Part shown: piece after piece, positions 16,803-25,525 of the stretch
Numbering within the stretch: position 1 is the first letter of the stretch
Layout: each line of letters starts with the position of its first letter
Assembly (NCBI GenBank): GCA_934661005.1
Contig: CAKUIK010000009.1
Location: 1 to 57,427 of the forward strand
Source: an uncultured Slackia sp.
GTDB taxonomy: Bacteria; Actinomycetota; Coriobacteriia; Coriobacteriales; Eggerthellaceae
DNA: 57,427 nt
Direction: 5' to 3'
Translations under genes and position numbers: made by a program
The notes under the pieces: model-generated
Told to the model about the DNA's origin: nothing
What the model saw: only the letters and a program-made list of their open reading frames with translations
Database searches by the model: none

Positions 16803-17870
16803 TTAGTCGGCATACCCATTCGGGTTCATCGACTGCCAACGCCAAGAATCGGCGCACATGCGGTCGAGGTCGTATTCAGCAACCCAGCCGAACACGTCTT
16901 TGGCCTTCTGCGGGTCGGCGTAGTTTTCCGCGACATCGCCCGCACGGCGGGGCTGAATGTCGACCGGAAGCTCGCGGCCGCACGCCCGGCTGAACGCGGC
17001 AACCACATCGAGCACGCTCGAACCTTTGCCGGTGCCGAGGTTCACAACCTCGACGCCCGTCTTGCCATCCATCCAGTTGAGCGCCGCGACATGGCCGCGC
17101 GCCAAGTCGACCACGTGGATGTAGTCACGCACGCCCGTGCCGTCGGGCGTGGGGTAATCGTTGCCAAACACGCGAACGGCCTGCATTTTGCCAATGGCGA
17201 CCTGTGCCACATACGGCACGAGGTTGTTGGGAATGCCCTTCGGGTCTTCGCCAATAAGGCCACTTTCATGTGCGCCAATGGGGTTGAAATAACGAAGCAG
17301 CACAACGTCCCACTCGGGGTCGGCGGTATGCAGGTCGGTAAGAATCTGCTCGATCATCCACTTCGTCCAACCATAGGGATTGGTAGCCGGCTTCTTCTCG
17401 GCGGTCTCGCTCAAAGGCACGCTGTCAGGCTCGCCATACACCGTTGCGCTCGAGCTGAACACGATGCGCTTGCAACCATGCTTGCGCATAACATCGCACA
17501 GAATAAGCGTGTTAGTGAGGTTGTTGTAGTAGTACTCGAGCGGCTTTTCGACGCTCTCGCCCACAGCCTTGAAGCCAGCAAAGTGAATAACGCCGTAAAT
17601 ATCGTTCTCGTTGAAGATATGCTCGAGGGCATCGCGGTCGAGCACGTTGTCTTCATAGAACTTCATGCGATCAGAAGCGCCCGCCGGAGCCTTGCCGTCG
17701 GCTTCCGCCTGCTTCACGATTTGGGCAATACGGTCGACCGCCTTCTCGCAGGAGTTCGACAGATCGTCGATGATGACCACGCCATAGCCAGCCTGGAGCA
17801 ACTCAACGCACGTATGGCTGCCGATAAAGCCAGCACCGCCAGTGACCAGGATATTCTTAATATCAGACAT
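16803..17870 (-). CDS. galE: UDP-glucose 4-epimerase
   Basis: 355-aa cytoplasmic SDR enzyme that interconverts UDP-glucose and UDP-galactose using bound NAD. The N-terminal NAD motif is VTGGAGFIGSH, and the catalytic Tyr and Lys are in NPYGWTKWM with the Ser/Thr at FSSSATVYGEP. FNPIGAHESG and the C-terminal substrate region are typical of GalE, and the length is normal for the family. Start ATG at 17870 (MSDIKNILV) with GGGG upstream; an open frame runs 36 codons further without a start site. It stands as a single leftward gene, with terminator at 16678. Role: galactose use and sugar nucleotides for envelope polymers. Confidence 0.95.
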   Translation of the reverse strand: MSDIKNILVTGGAGFIGSHTCVELLQAGYGVVIIDDLSNSCEKAVDRIAQIVKQAEADGKAPAGASDRMKFYEDNVLDRDALEHIFNENDIYGVIHFAGFKAVGESVEKPLEYYYNNLTNTLILCDVMRKHGCKRIVFSSSATVYGEPDSVPLSETAEKKPATNPYGWTKWMIEQILTDLHTADPEWDVVLLRYFNPIGAHESGLIGEDPKGIPNNLVPYVAQVAIGKMQAVRVFGNDYPTPDGTGVRDYIHVVDLARGHVAALNWMDGKTGVEVVNLGTGKGSSVLDVVAAFSRACGRELPVDIQPRRAGDVAENYADPQKAKDVFGWVAEYDLDRMCADSWRWQSMNPNGYAD

Positions 17871-18016
17871 GCATGTCCCCTTCTTGGTTGAAAACCCGCC
17901 TGTGCGAAAACGCACGGCGGCCTCGCGCACAACCATCTCGATTTTCGAGATTGCGAACGTGGTTATTCTACACCGCAATTGAGGGAGCGTCCCCTATTCA
18001 CGGGAAACCCGTTCCA

Positions 18017-19189
18017 CTATGCGGAACGCTGTTCCAACACCTGAACGAAAGCATCCAATCGATTCAAGCCCTCTTCAAGGTTTTCCATGCTGCAGCAATA
18101 CGACAGGCGCACGAAACCCTCGGCAGCAAAACACGAGCCAGGCACGAGGGCCACACCATGTTCCGCAATAAGGCGCGTGCAGAATTCGTCTGAAGACATG
18201 CCGAATTTCTCAATGGAAGGAAATACATAGAAGGCGCCATCGGGTTCAACGACCTCAAGGCCGATTTCCCTCAAACGGGCAAGTACGTAGTTGCGGCGCT
18301 CGCGGTACACTTCGCGTGCAGGCGCAACATCTTCCTTCAACGCCTGAATCGCGGCGCGCTGCACAAACGAGGGGACCGACGACACCATATACTGGTGCAT
18401 TTTCGTGATTTGCGCCGCAATCGGGGCATCCGCCGCAACCCACCCAAGGCGCCAACCGGTCATGGCATAGGGCTTCGAGAAGCTATCGCACACAATAATG
18501 CGGTCACGCAACTCGCCGTAGCAACTCGCAAGGCCAAGATGGGCGCCGTCGTCGCTTTTATACACGCCTTCGTAAACGAGGCTCGTGTACACGTCGTCGC
18601 AGACAACGAACACATCATGGGCCCTTGCGAATTTCGCGACCGCATCCAAAGAACGGGGATTGAGCACGCAACCCGTGGGATTGTTCGGAGATGTGAGCAC
18701 GATCGCCTTCGTGCGGCTGGTCGCCGCCGACTCCAGCTGCTCAAGCGTAAGCTGGAATTTCGTTGGGCGAGTATCGACGGGAACGAACGTCGCACGGTTC
18801 ACCGCGATAATCGATTCGTATAGTCCAAACGCCGGCGTGGGCACAATCACTTCATCACCAGGATTGAGAATGCTCGAAAGCGCCGCGAACAGCGCCTCAG
18901 TCGCGCCGCAGGTCACGATGATTTCATCTTCCCCATACGTGAGGTTGCGCTTTTCCATATGCGCCGAAAGTGCCTGGCGCAATGCCGCCGTTCCGTTATT
19001 GGGCGGGTAGTGCGTTTCATTCGCGGCAAGGGATTCGGCGACTTTCTCCTTCACGGCCTCGGAGGTATTGCCCTCGGGCTCGCCAAGCGTAAGCAAAATG
19101 CATCCAGGCGTCTGCTTCGCGAAAGCCGTAATGCGACGAATACCCGAAGGCTGCAACTGGGCAAGCGCGGTATTGGTGGTCAAAGCCAT
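18017..19189 (-). CDS. Pyridoxal-phosphate class I aminotransferase
   Basis: 390-aa fold-type I PLP enzyme of the aspartate aminotransferase superfamily. PLP lysine is in SFSKPYAMTGWRLG, the cofactor-contacting motifs are SPNNPTG and CDDVY, and an Arg for substrate carboxylate is in FVRLSYC. It opens with the usual LTLGEPEGNTSEAVK segment. The substrate is uncertain: aspartate, aromatic amino acids or a biosynthetic keto acid are all possible. ATG at 19189 with GGAAGG. It is monocistronic, with galE downstream and citrate synthase upstream. Next to citrate synthase it could feed glutamate/2-oxoglutarate exchange, but this is inference. Confidence 0.88.
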   Translation of the reverse strand: MALTTNTALAQLQPSGIRRITAFAKQTPGCILLTLGEPEGNTSEAVKEKVAESLAANETHYPPNNGTAALRQALSAHMEKRNLTYGEDEIIVTCGATEALFAALSSILNPGDEVIVPTPAFGLYESIIAVNRATFVPVDTRPTKFQLTLEQLESAATSRTKAIVLTSPNNPTGCVLNPRSLDAVAKFARAHDVFVVCDDVYTSLVYEGVYKSDDGAHLGLASCYGELRDRIIVCDSFSKPYAMTGWRLGWVAADAPIAAQITKMHQYMVSSVPSFVQRAAIQALKEDVAPAREVYRERRNYVLARLREIGLEVVEPDGAFYVFPSIEKFGMSSDEFCTRLIAEHGVALVPGSCFAAEGFVRLSYCCSMENLEEGLNRLDAFVQVLEQRSA

Positions 19190-19257
19190 GAGATTCCTTC
19201 CGTATGCACATTTTCCAGCATTGTACGCGCACCTTTTCCTGATACGGCGAAGCCTTA

Positions 19258-19284
19258 TAAAGAAATAGGCCGCCGAAGCGGCCT
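19258..19284 (-). terminator. Terminator of citrate synthase
   Basis: AGGCCGC/GCGGCCT stem (19267-19284), loop CGAA, followed on the minus strand by ATTTCTTTAT. Confidence 0.55.
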
Positions 19285-19457
19285 TTCTGGCAGAAAATTG
19301 CGGTTATGAACGGTCGTTGAGGCACTTGCACGTCTTGCTCAAATACCAGCACAGAGCTGAACTGGTGTTATATAAAAGACCTTTTGGAAAACCCGCTTCT
19401 TCGACCGAGAAAATCGTTCACAACCGCAAATTCGTGCCAAAATTCGGCAAAACAGGA

Positions 19458-20795
19458 CTATTTTCGATCAGCGATGTCGACATACTCGCGCGCGTGGCCC
19501 GTTTTCTTAAACGCGGGGCGCATAATGCGCTTGCCCGAGACGATTTCCTCGAAACGGTGCGCGCTCCAACCAGCCATACGGGCGCTTGCAAACATAGGCG
19601 TGAGCAGCTCGCGCGGAATGCCGAGCGTGGAATACACGCAGCCGCTGTAGAGGTCGACGTTCGCGCAAATGTCCTTGCTTTTGCCGGCTTCCGCAAGCAG
19701 TTGCGGCGCCAAGCGCTCGATAATCTCGAGCAGGCGGAATTCCGCCTCATGCTCGGTGCCGACAACCAGGCGCTCCGCATACTTATGAAGCAGTTCGGCG
19801 CGCGGGTCGGAAAGCGTATACACCGCGTGTCCCATGCCATAGATGAGGCCCGTGCGGTCGTATGCTTCCTTGCGCACGATTTTACGCAGGTAATCGGCCA
19901 CTTGGCCCTCGTCGGTAATATCGGCGACATGCTGCTTGATATCGTCGGTCATGCGCAACGTGCGGTTGTTCGCGCCGCCGTGGCGCGCACCCTTCAAACT
20001 GCCGATTGCCGCAGCGTATGCGGAATAGGGGTCGGTATCGGAACTTGTAACAGCACGGCAGGTAAACGTCGAATTATTGCCGCCGCCGTGCTCCGCATGC
20101 AGCATGAGCATAATGTCGAGCGTTTTCGCCTCGGTGTCGGTAAATTGGCGATCGGGGCGCAGCATCGACAGAATGGTCTCGGCGGTCGATTGGCCGGGAA
20201 TGTAATGATGAATAAACATGGAGTCGCCGAAGAATTTATCGCGCATCACATGATACGAAAGCACCATGATGCGCGGAAGGCGCGAAAGCAGCATAATAGC
20301 TGTATCGATTTCATGCTCTGAGCTGCGGTTCTCTGCTTCATCATCGAAGGCATAGAGCTGCAGTACCGCACGGCTCATGGCGTTCATCAAATCGCGCGTA
20401 GGCGGCTTCATGATATAGTTCGCGGTAAACCCATCGGGCAGGTCGCGCTGAGCGGCGATGAGGTCGTTAAAGGTTTTCAACTGCTCAGCCGTGGGGAGCT
20501 CGCCCGCCATAAGCAGATATGCCGTTTCCTCGAAACCGAAGCGGTTTTCAGCAACGGCATGGTCGACCAAATCGGAAATGCTGTAGCCGCGATACGACAA
20601 GCGGCCGCGATCGGGAACTTTATCGCCCTCGGAAACAACATAGCCATGCACGTTCGAGATATTCGTAACGCCAACCACAACGCCCGTGCCGTCGGCATTG
20701 CGCAAGCCTCGTTTGATATCGTAAGTGGTGTAATAACACGGATCGATTGAATGACACTTCTCAAAGTCGGTGTAAAGCGGCAAGCTTTCCTTCAT
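19458..20795 (-). CDS. gltA: Citrate synthase
   Basis: 445-aa citrate/2-methylcitrate synthase family enzyme condensing acetyl-CoA with oxaloacetate. Visible family motifs: LSYRGYSISDLVDHA, LMLHAEHGGGNNSTF (catalytic His), LKGARHGGANN and GMGHAVYTLSDPR (second catalytic His), then an Arg-rich end. The length fits the anaerobe-type enzyme with an N-terminal extension. Start: two Met codons, 20795 and 20801, follow a GGGAGGG ribosome site; 20795 has the better spacing. The citrate branch in such anaerobes supplies 2-oxoglutarate for glutamate, so the neighbouring aminotransferase is a plausible partner. 2-methylcitrate synthase is less likely because no other methylcitrate gene is near. Confidence 0.9.
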   Translation of the reverse strand: MKESLPLYTDFEKCHSIDPCYYTTYDIKRGLRNADGTGVVVGVTNISNVHGYVVSEGDKVPDRGRLSYRGYSISDLVDHAVAENRFGFEETAYLLMAGELPTAEQLKTFNDLIAAQRDLPDGFTANYIMKPPTRDLMNAMSRAVLQLYAFDDEAENRSSEHEIDTAIMLLSRLPRIMVLSYHVMRDKFFGDSMFIHHYIPGQSTAETILSMLRPDRQFTDTEAKTLDIMLMLHAEHGGGNNSTFTCRAVTSSDTDPYSAYAAAIGSLKGARHGGANNRTLRMTDDIKQHVADITDEGQVADYLRKIVRKEAYDRTGLIYGMGHAVYTLSDPRAELLHKYAERLVVGTEHEAEFRLLEIIERLAPQLLAEAGKSKDICANVDLYSGCVYSTLGIPRELLTPMFASARMAGWSAHRFEEIVSGKRIMRPAFKKTGHAREYVDIADRK

Positions 20796-20908
20796 AAGCA
20801 TCAACCCTCCCGGCGCCAGAAGCGCCCACAATTTACTGCGAAAGAAAAGTGTATGACGAGCTTAGCGCAGTTCAGACGGCATATCGGTAAACGAAATACA
20901 CTTGTAAC

Positions 20909-20961
20909 GTAGCGGTATGCCGCTGCTTAGCCTCACAAATGGGAAAGCAGCGGCAAGCTAC
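20909..20961. other. Long hairpin between citrate synthase and DUF1015 genes
   Basis: GTAGC and GCCGCTGCTT on the left pair with AAGCAGCGGC and GCTAC on the right, with one internal loop. It starts 11 bp past the DUF1015 stop and probably ends the serine operon transcript, though there is no T-run. Confidence 0.45.
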
Positions 20962-20971
20962 CACGCCGCGA

Positions 20972-22252
20972 TTAGATCAAATGAGCAAACAAACCACTGC
21001 GAAGCTTCGGCTCAAACCACGTCGACTTCGGTGGCATAAGGCGGTCGGCATCGGCAACATTGAGCAGCTCGTCGATCGAGGTGGGGAACATCGCGAACGC
21101 CACCGCGGGGCCATCGCCACGCGCGTCGATGCGGTTTACCTTGCGCTCGAGTTCGCGCAGGCCACGAATTCCGCCGACGAATTCAATGCGCTCGTCAGTA
21201 CGCGGGTCGCCAATTCCTAAAATAGGTGCGAGCACCTTTTCCTGAAGAATTGAAACATCGAGGCCATCGACGGGGTCGTCGCTTTCGTATTCGGGCTTCA
21301 CGCCAAGGCCGTACCATTCCCGATCGAGATACATTCCAACAGCGCCTTTATCGATCGGCTCAAGCTGAGACTCTTGCTTGTGGATAATCTCGAACGGACC
21401 ATTTTCACCCGCAAGGGCGTTCAGAAATCCATCTTTCGTCAGGCCGTTGAGGTCACGTACCACGCGGTTGTACGCCAAAATGGAAAGCTGAGAAGCGGGG
21501 AAGAGCACACTCATGAAATAGTTGAACTCTTCGGTGCCATCGTAGTCCGGGTTCGCTTCGCGCCGAGCCAAGCCAACCTTCACAGCCGACGCCGCACGAT
21601 GGTGGCCGTCGGCAATGTATGCGCACGGAACCTTGGCGAACGCCGCGACCAAACCAGCGTAGGCCTTCGAACAGGCCGTTTCCTCCGACGCCGCAGCCAT
21701 GCGCCACACACGGTGCGTGACGCCATCGTCGCCCGTGAAATCGTAGAGCGGGGCGGTTTTCTTCACCGCCGCAACCAAAATATCGATCGCATCAGAATCG
21801 CGATACGTAAGGAAAATGGGGCCCGTCTGTGCATCGAGCGCATCGATATGGCGAATACGGTCGAGCTCCTTCTTTTCGAGCGTGTTTTCATGCTTCTTGA
21901 TGACGTTTTCGAGATAGTCATCAATCGCACAACACGCCACAACGCCCGTTTGCGAGCGCTCGTTCATCGTGAGCTCATACAAATAGAAGCATGGCGCGGG
22001 CTCAGTGACAAAGGTGCCATCAGCGCGGCGGGCGTCAAACAGCTCGCGCGCCTTCGCATACACCTCGGGTGCATACATGTCGATGCCGGCCGGGAATTGC
22101 GTCTCGGGGCGGTCGATATTCAAGAAAGAAAGGGGCTCGCCGTCGACGGCAGCAACCGCCTCGGCGCGATCGTACACGTCGTAAGGAAGCGCCGCGACCT
22201 GGTCGGCGACGCTTGCAGTGGGTCGAACGGCAGCAAACGGTTTAACAATCAT
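20972..22252 (-). CDS. DUF1015 family protein of the serine cluster
   Basis: 426-aa cytoplasmic protein of the DUF1015 family. Diagnostic segments are VKPFAAVRP and VAALPYDVYDRAEA near the start, LSFLNIDRPE, KHENTLEKKELDRIRHIDAL (about 120-139), and YIADGHHRAASA (about 212-223). The ADGHHR signature resembles the active-site loop of ParB/sulfiredoxin-fold free-serine kinases SerK and SbnI. The gene follows serC and serA on the same strand, a recurrent association. Start ATG at 22252 with GGGAG seven bases upstream. The function is unproven; I infer a reaction on serine or phosphoserine. No phosphoserine phosphatase gene is in this window. A 13-bp hairpin and a structured repeat lie just upstream of its ribosome site. 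Confidence 0.85.
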   Translation of the reverse strand: MIVKPFAAVRPTASVADQVAALPYDVYDRAEAVAAVDGEPLSFLNIDRPETQFPAGIDMYAPEVYAKARELFDARRADGTFVTEPAPCFYLYELTMNERSQTGVVACCAIDDYLENVIKKHENTLEKKELDRIRHIDALDAQTGPIFLTYRDSDAIDILVAAVKKTAPLYDFTGDDGVTHRVWRMAAASEETACSKAYAGLVAAFAKVPCAYIADGHHRAASAVKVGLARREANPDYDGTEEFNYFMSVLFPASQLSILAYNRVVRDLNGLTKDGFLNALAGENGPFEIIHKQESQLEPIDKGAVGMYLDREWYGLGVKPEYESDDPVDGLDVSILQEKVLAPILGIGDPRTDERIEFVGGIRGLRELERKVNRIDARGDGPAVAFAMFPTSIDELLNVADADRLMPPKSTWFEPKLRSGLFAHLI

Positions 22253-22273
22253 AGGAAAACTCCCTTGCCTCAA

Positions 22274-22302
22274 ATGGATCGGAGGACAGTCCTCCGATCC
22301 AT
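22274..22302. other. 13-bp hairpin upstream of the DUF1015 gene
   Basis: ATGGATCGGAGGA (22274-22286), three-base loop, TCCTCCGATCCAT (22290-22302). It begins 22 bp upstream of the DUF1015 start, just before the ribosome site. It could attenuate or stabilise the downstream part of the serine operon mRNA. Confidence 0.5.
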
Positions 22303-22331
22303 GGTTGCATTAAAACGCTGGTCAAACGAGA

Positions 22332-22520
22332 GTCAGCGAGCATGGGTTCTGGCGAGTGCAATTCGGGCGCGGCCGAGGCGAAGCGTACTTCGCTACGTGA
22401 GCTGTTGAATATGCCTAATGGCATATTCAATCCCAAACTTCTGCGCCCGAGCGGGCGCCGCCCAGCTTAGCTGGGCCATCACCGCCCGAAGCATGCCGCC
22501 AGAACCCGGCGTAGCGTCGA
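22332..22520. repeat. Structured intergenic repeat, copy A
   Basis: Starts with TCAGCGAGCA and ends with GCGTAGCGTCGA. Outer arms 22344-22369 (GGGTTCTGGCG...TTCGGGCG) and 22482-22507 (CGCCCGAA...CGCCAGAACCC) pair over about 25 bp with small bulges. Inside are the core GCGAAGCGTACTTCGC and an extra hairpin TTGAATATGCC/GGCATATTCAA (22413-22438), plus CCCAGCT/AGCTGGG. It lies in the spacer between serA and the DUF1015 gene. Copies B (31305) and C (57051) share the ends and core but not the arm sequence. Confidence 0.6.
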
Positions 22521-22552
22521 GTACTTGTGTCGTTCGGCAGAACGACACAACC

Positions 22553-23716
22553 TTATTTGATAACGCGCACGCGATAGATGCTCGGAATCTGTTTCAAAGC
22601 CTCGATGGTTTCATCGTCGAGGTGCTCGTCGGTATCGAACATGGTGTAGGCGTTCTCGCCGGCGCTTTCGTTCGTCATACGCTGCACGTTGGCGTTGTCG
22701 CGAGCAAGTACCGCGGTAATCTGGCCAATCATATTCGGCACGTTCGCATGCAGGCAGGCAACGCGGCTTGCGGCGCGCGCTTTACCCATGGAGCAAGCAG
22801 GGTAGTTCACCGAGTTGGCGATATTGCCATTCTCCAAGTAATCCTTAAGCTCGGAAATGGCCATATCGGCACAGTTCGCTTCAGCCTCACCCGTACCAGC
22901 GCCCGAATGGGTGGTAATGAACGTATTCGGCATAAGCACGGTTTTCTGGGTAGCGAAGTCGGTGGCGAACCATGCGATTTTCCCGGCGCGCAGCGCGGCA
23001 TCGACTGCATCCTCGTCGACGATGGTTTCTCGGGAATAATTGATGAGCACGGCATCGGGAGCAAGCAGGTTCAACTGGTCTTCGCCAATCATGCGAATGG
23101 TGTCGGCCTTCGAAGGCACATGCAGCGTAAGATAATCGCGGTCGCGACAGGCATCTTCAAGCGTTGCCACACGTTGAACCTTCTGAGAGAGCGCCCATGC
23201 ATGCTCAACCGAGATAAACGGATCGTAGCCATACACATCCATGCCCAAATCGGCGCAGGCATTGGCAACCTTCGAGCCCACATTGCCCAAACCAATAACG
23301 GCAATGCTCTTGCCTTTCAGCTCACGGCCGACGAATGCTTTCTTCGCCTTTTCCGCATTGACGAAAATATCGGGGTCGGCGGCATTCCCGCGAACCCAAT
23401 TCATCGACTGCACCACGCCGCGGCTCGAAAGCACGAGCATCGCCAGAACAAGTTCCTTCACAGCATTGGAATTCGCACCCGGCGAATTGAACACTACGAC
23501 GCCCTTCTTGGCGTATTCCTCGATAGGAATATTGTTCACGCCGGCGCCACAGCGGGCGATGGCGCGAATGCTATCGGGCAATTCGTAGCCATGCAGGTCG
23601 GTCGAACGCATGAGAATCGCATCGGCGTTCTCGGCCTCGGGCACGAATTCATAGCCATCGCCAAAGGTAACCTGACCGTCTTTCGTAATGTCATCGATAG
23701 TTTTGATATAGCGCAT
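22553..23716 (-). CDS. serA: D-3-phosphoglycerate dehydrogenase
   Basis: 387-aa NAD-dependent enzyme that oxidises 3-phosphoglycerate to 3-phosphohydroxypyruvate, the first step of serine synthesis. The NAD-binding motif is GLGNVGSKVANACADLG (residues of about 144-160). The substrate-region motif NSPGANSNAVKELVL and the catalytic GAGTGEAE-type His loop TTHSGAGTGEAE follow. A C-terminal ACT domain (about 305-387, starting VACLHANVPNMIGQITAVL) suggests feedback by serine. The length fits the short, ACT-only class lacking the extra ASB domain. ATG at 23716 with AAGGAG. serC lies 258 bp upstream on the same strand and DUF1015 downstream. Confidence 0.95.
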   Translation of the reverse strand: MRYIKTIDDITKDGQVTFGDGYEFVPEAENADAILMRSTDLHGYELPDSIRAIARCGAGVNNIPIEEYAKKGVVVFNSPGANSNAVKELVLAMLVLSSRGVVQSMNWVRGNAADPDIFVNAEKAKKAFVGRELKGKSIAVIGLGNVGSKVANACADLGMDVYGYDPFISVEHAWALSQKVQRVATLEDACRDRDYLTLHVPSKADTIRMIGEDQLNLLAPDAVLINYSRETIVDEDAVDAALRAGKIAWFATDFATQKTVLMPNTFITTHSGAGTGEAEANCADMAISELKDYLENGNIANSVNYPACSMGKARAASRVACLHANVPNMIGQITAVLARDNANVQRMTNESAGENAYTMFDTDEHLDDETIEALKQIPSIYRVRVIK

Positions 23717-23974
23717 GGAAATCTCCTTTTTATGTCGAACCCTCTGCCGAATCTAACGGAAGCCTTCAATTTCCAAAGGCCGTGACGACACGTCGATTCC
23801 TTGGCAAATTCCGGGTTCGTATTGCAACATTGATTACATGGTCGAGCATCGCACCACCGCACGCTCAATCGAACGGAAAAGGTGAGCGCTCACCAGCGGG
23901 TGTACGCGGGTGTGCGAATCAAGCCTGGCAACGCCACGCTTGAAAGGAAGATGAAGTTGGGGCGAGGTCTCGCC

Positions 23975-25075
23975 CTAGATAGATCGCGAACTCACGCAGT
24001 TGCGCGATTCGAAGTCGCGCATGAAATCGACAAGCGCTTGCACGCCCTCGATAGGCATGGCGTTGTAAATGCTCGCGCGCATTCCGCCCACACTGCGATG
24101 ACCTTTGATGTTCTTCAGGCCAGCGGCATCTGCTTCTGCGATGAATTTTGCATCGAGTTCAGCATCGCCCGTAACGAAAGGCACATTCATAAGAGAACGA
24201 TCCTCTTTACGCGCGGTGCCGTGGAACAAATCGCTCTCGTCGAGCGCGTCGTAGAGCAACGCAGCTTTGGCAACGTTCGTATCGCGCATGCCCTCAAGGC
24301 CGCCCTGGGCTTTAATCCACTTGAATACTTTTCCGCATACGTAAATCGCATAGCACGGCGGCGTGTTATACATGCTGCCACCATCGGCGTGCGTTTTGTA
24401 TTGCAGCATGGTTGGAACGCCTGGCAAATCGTCGGTTGGAATAAGGCCGTCGCGAACGATGGCAATCGTCACGCCCGCAGGACCCACGTTCTTCTGGGCA
24501 CCGCCATAAATAAGGCCATACTTGGCCACATCGACGGGCTCACTCAAGAAGCACGACGAAACATCGGACACCAGCGGCACGTCTCCCGTTTCGGGCAGCG
24601 CATGGTATTTCGTGCCATAGATGGTCTCGTTTTCGCAGATATACACATAATCGGCGTTCGGGCTCACCTGAAGCTCGGCCACATTGGGTACATAGCTGAA
24701 GTTGTCATCGGAGGAATCGGCGAGAAGGCGGACGTCGCCGAAGCGCTTCGCTTCCTGGTACGCCTTCTTGCTCCAAGAGCCACTCACGATGTACTCCGCA
24801 AACCCGCCGCGCAGAAGATTCATGGGTACCATGGCAAACTGCGTAGAGCCGCCGCCTTGCAAAAACAGCACCTTATAATTGGCGGGAATGCCCATAAGGT
24901 CGCGCAAGTCGGCCTCTGCCTCTTCGATAATACCCTTGAAAGTTGAAGATCGGTGGCTCATCTCCATTACCGACATACCGCAACCGCGATAATCGAGCAT
25001 TTCTTCCGCAACTTCGCGAAGTACGCTCTCGGGCAACACCGCGGGACCCGCGGAGAAGTTATAAACCCTACCCAT
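23975..25075 (-). CDS. serC: Phosphoserine aminotransferase
   Basis: 366-aa PLP enzyme that aminates 3-phosphohydroxypyruvate from glutamate to give O-phosphoserine, the second serine step. The N-terminus VYNFSAGPAVLPESVL and FLQGGGSTQFAMVP are diagnostic. The PLP-binding Lys is in YGGAQKNVGPAGVTI, and a C-terminal GGMRASIYNAMP motif completes the family pattern. The length is normal. ATG at 25075 with a GGGGG ribosome site. It heads the serC-serA-DUF1015 set. A large nested palindrome lies 122 bp upstream, between this gene and the NRAMP operon terminator. Confidence 0.95.
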   Translation of the reverse strand: MGRVYNFSAGPAVLPESVLREVAEEMLDYRGCGMSVMEMSHRSSTFKGIIEEAEADLRDLMGIPANYKVLFLQGGGSTQFAMVPMNLLRGGFAEYIVSGSWSKKAYQEAKRFGDVRLLADSSDDNFSYVPNVAELQVSPNADYVYICENETIYGTKYHALPETGDVPLVSDVSSCFLSEPVDVAKYGLIYGGAQKNVGPAGVTIAIVRDGLIPTDDLPGVPTMLQYKTHADGGSMYNTPPCYAIYVCGKVFKWIKAQGGLEGMRDTNVAKAALLYDALDESDLFHGTARKEDRSLMNVPFVTGDAELDAKFIAEADAAGLKNIKGHRSVGGMRASIYNAMPIEGVQALVDFMRDFESRNCVSSRSI

Positions 25076-25196
25076 GTCGATGACCCCCTTTTCTTCAACG
25101 AGATATTTTTAGCGTCTAAGTACGGTATTGTAGTTCAAATGTGAGCGAAACGGTGCACTTTATTTAGGTAGAGTGAAGAATTCATCGAATCATCCC

Positions 25197-25347
25197 GTTC
25201 CTCCCTTTGCGGGATGCGTGAGGAGGTGGACGGTTCGCTACCGTTCGCCTTCGGCTCACTCTGCGTTCATTCTTGTTTTTCATTTTAAAATGAAAAACAA
25301 GAATGAACGCAGAGCCACTTCCTCACGCATCCCACAAAGGGAGGAAC
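25197..25347. repeat. 151-bp nested inverted repeat with perfect 56-bp palindrome
   Basis: Outer arms 25197-25229 and 25315-25347 pair over about 33 bp with few mismatches (GTTCCTCCCTTTG... against ...CAAAGGGAGGAAC). Inside are a small hairpin ACGGT/ACCGT (25230-25244), GCC/GGC (25248-25255), and a perfect loopless palindrome 25259-25314 with axis TTTT/AAAA. Ordinary terminators are much shorter. It could be a MITE-like element, a cruciform or a strong RNA hairpin; there is no clear target-site duplication. Confidence 0.75.
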
Positions 25348-25481
25348 AAAAGGGCCAAATACGCTGAATGGCGGAGGACGAAAAGGCCCGTCCCTTGACC
25401 TTTCGGCATATCGCGGGAATCACCTATCGCGCGACATCCACGAGAATGGGATGCGACAGGACTTTTATCGCACGCCGACCT

Positions 25482-25514
25482 AAAAAAAAATCGCCCCCGG
25501 ATTCCCAGAGGCGA
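25482..25514 (-). terminator. Terminator of the MgtE-N/NRAMP operon
   Basis: TCGCC/GGCGA stem with further weak pairing, followed on the minus strand by nine T (25490-25482), 12 bp past the transporter stop. Confidence 0.8.
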
Positions 25515-25525
25515 CCAATCAAAAG

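Larger units (their letters stand above)
25076..25525. other. Intergenic region upstream of serC
   Basis: 450 bp with no gene. It holds the serC promoter region (25076-25190), the 151-bp nested inverted repeat (25197-25347), unassigned sequence 25348-25480, and the terminator of the leftward Mg-transporter operon (25482-25514). Confidence 0.6.

Noticed and set aside
25197..25347. CRISPR or transposase gene at the big palindrome
   Set aside because: There is a single palindrome, no spaced repeats, no coding sequence and no clear target duplication.
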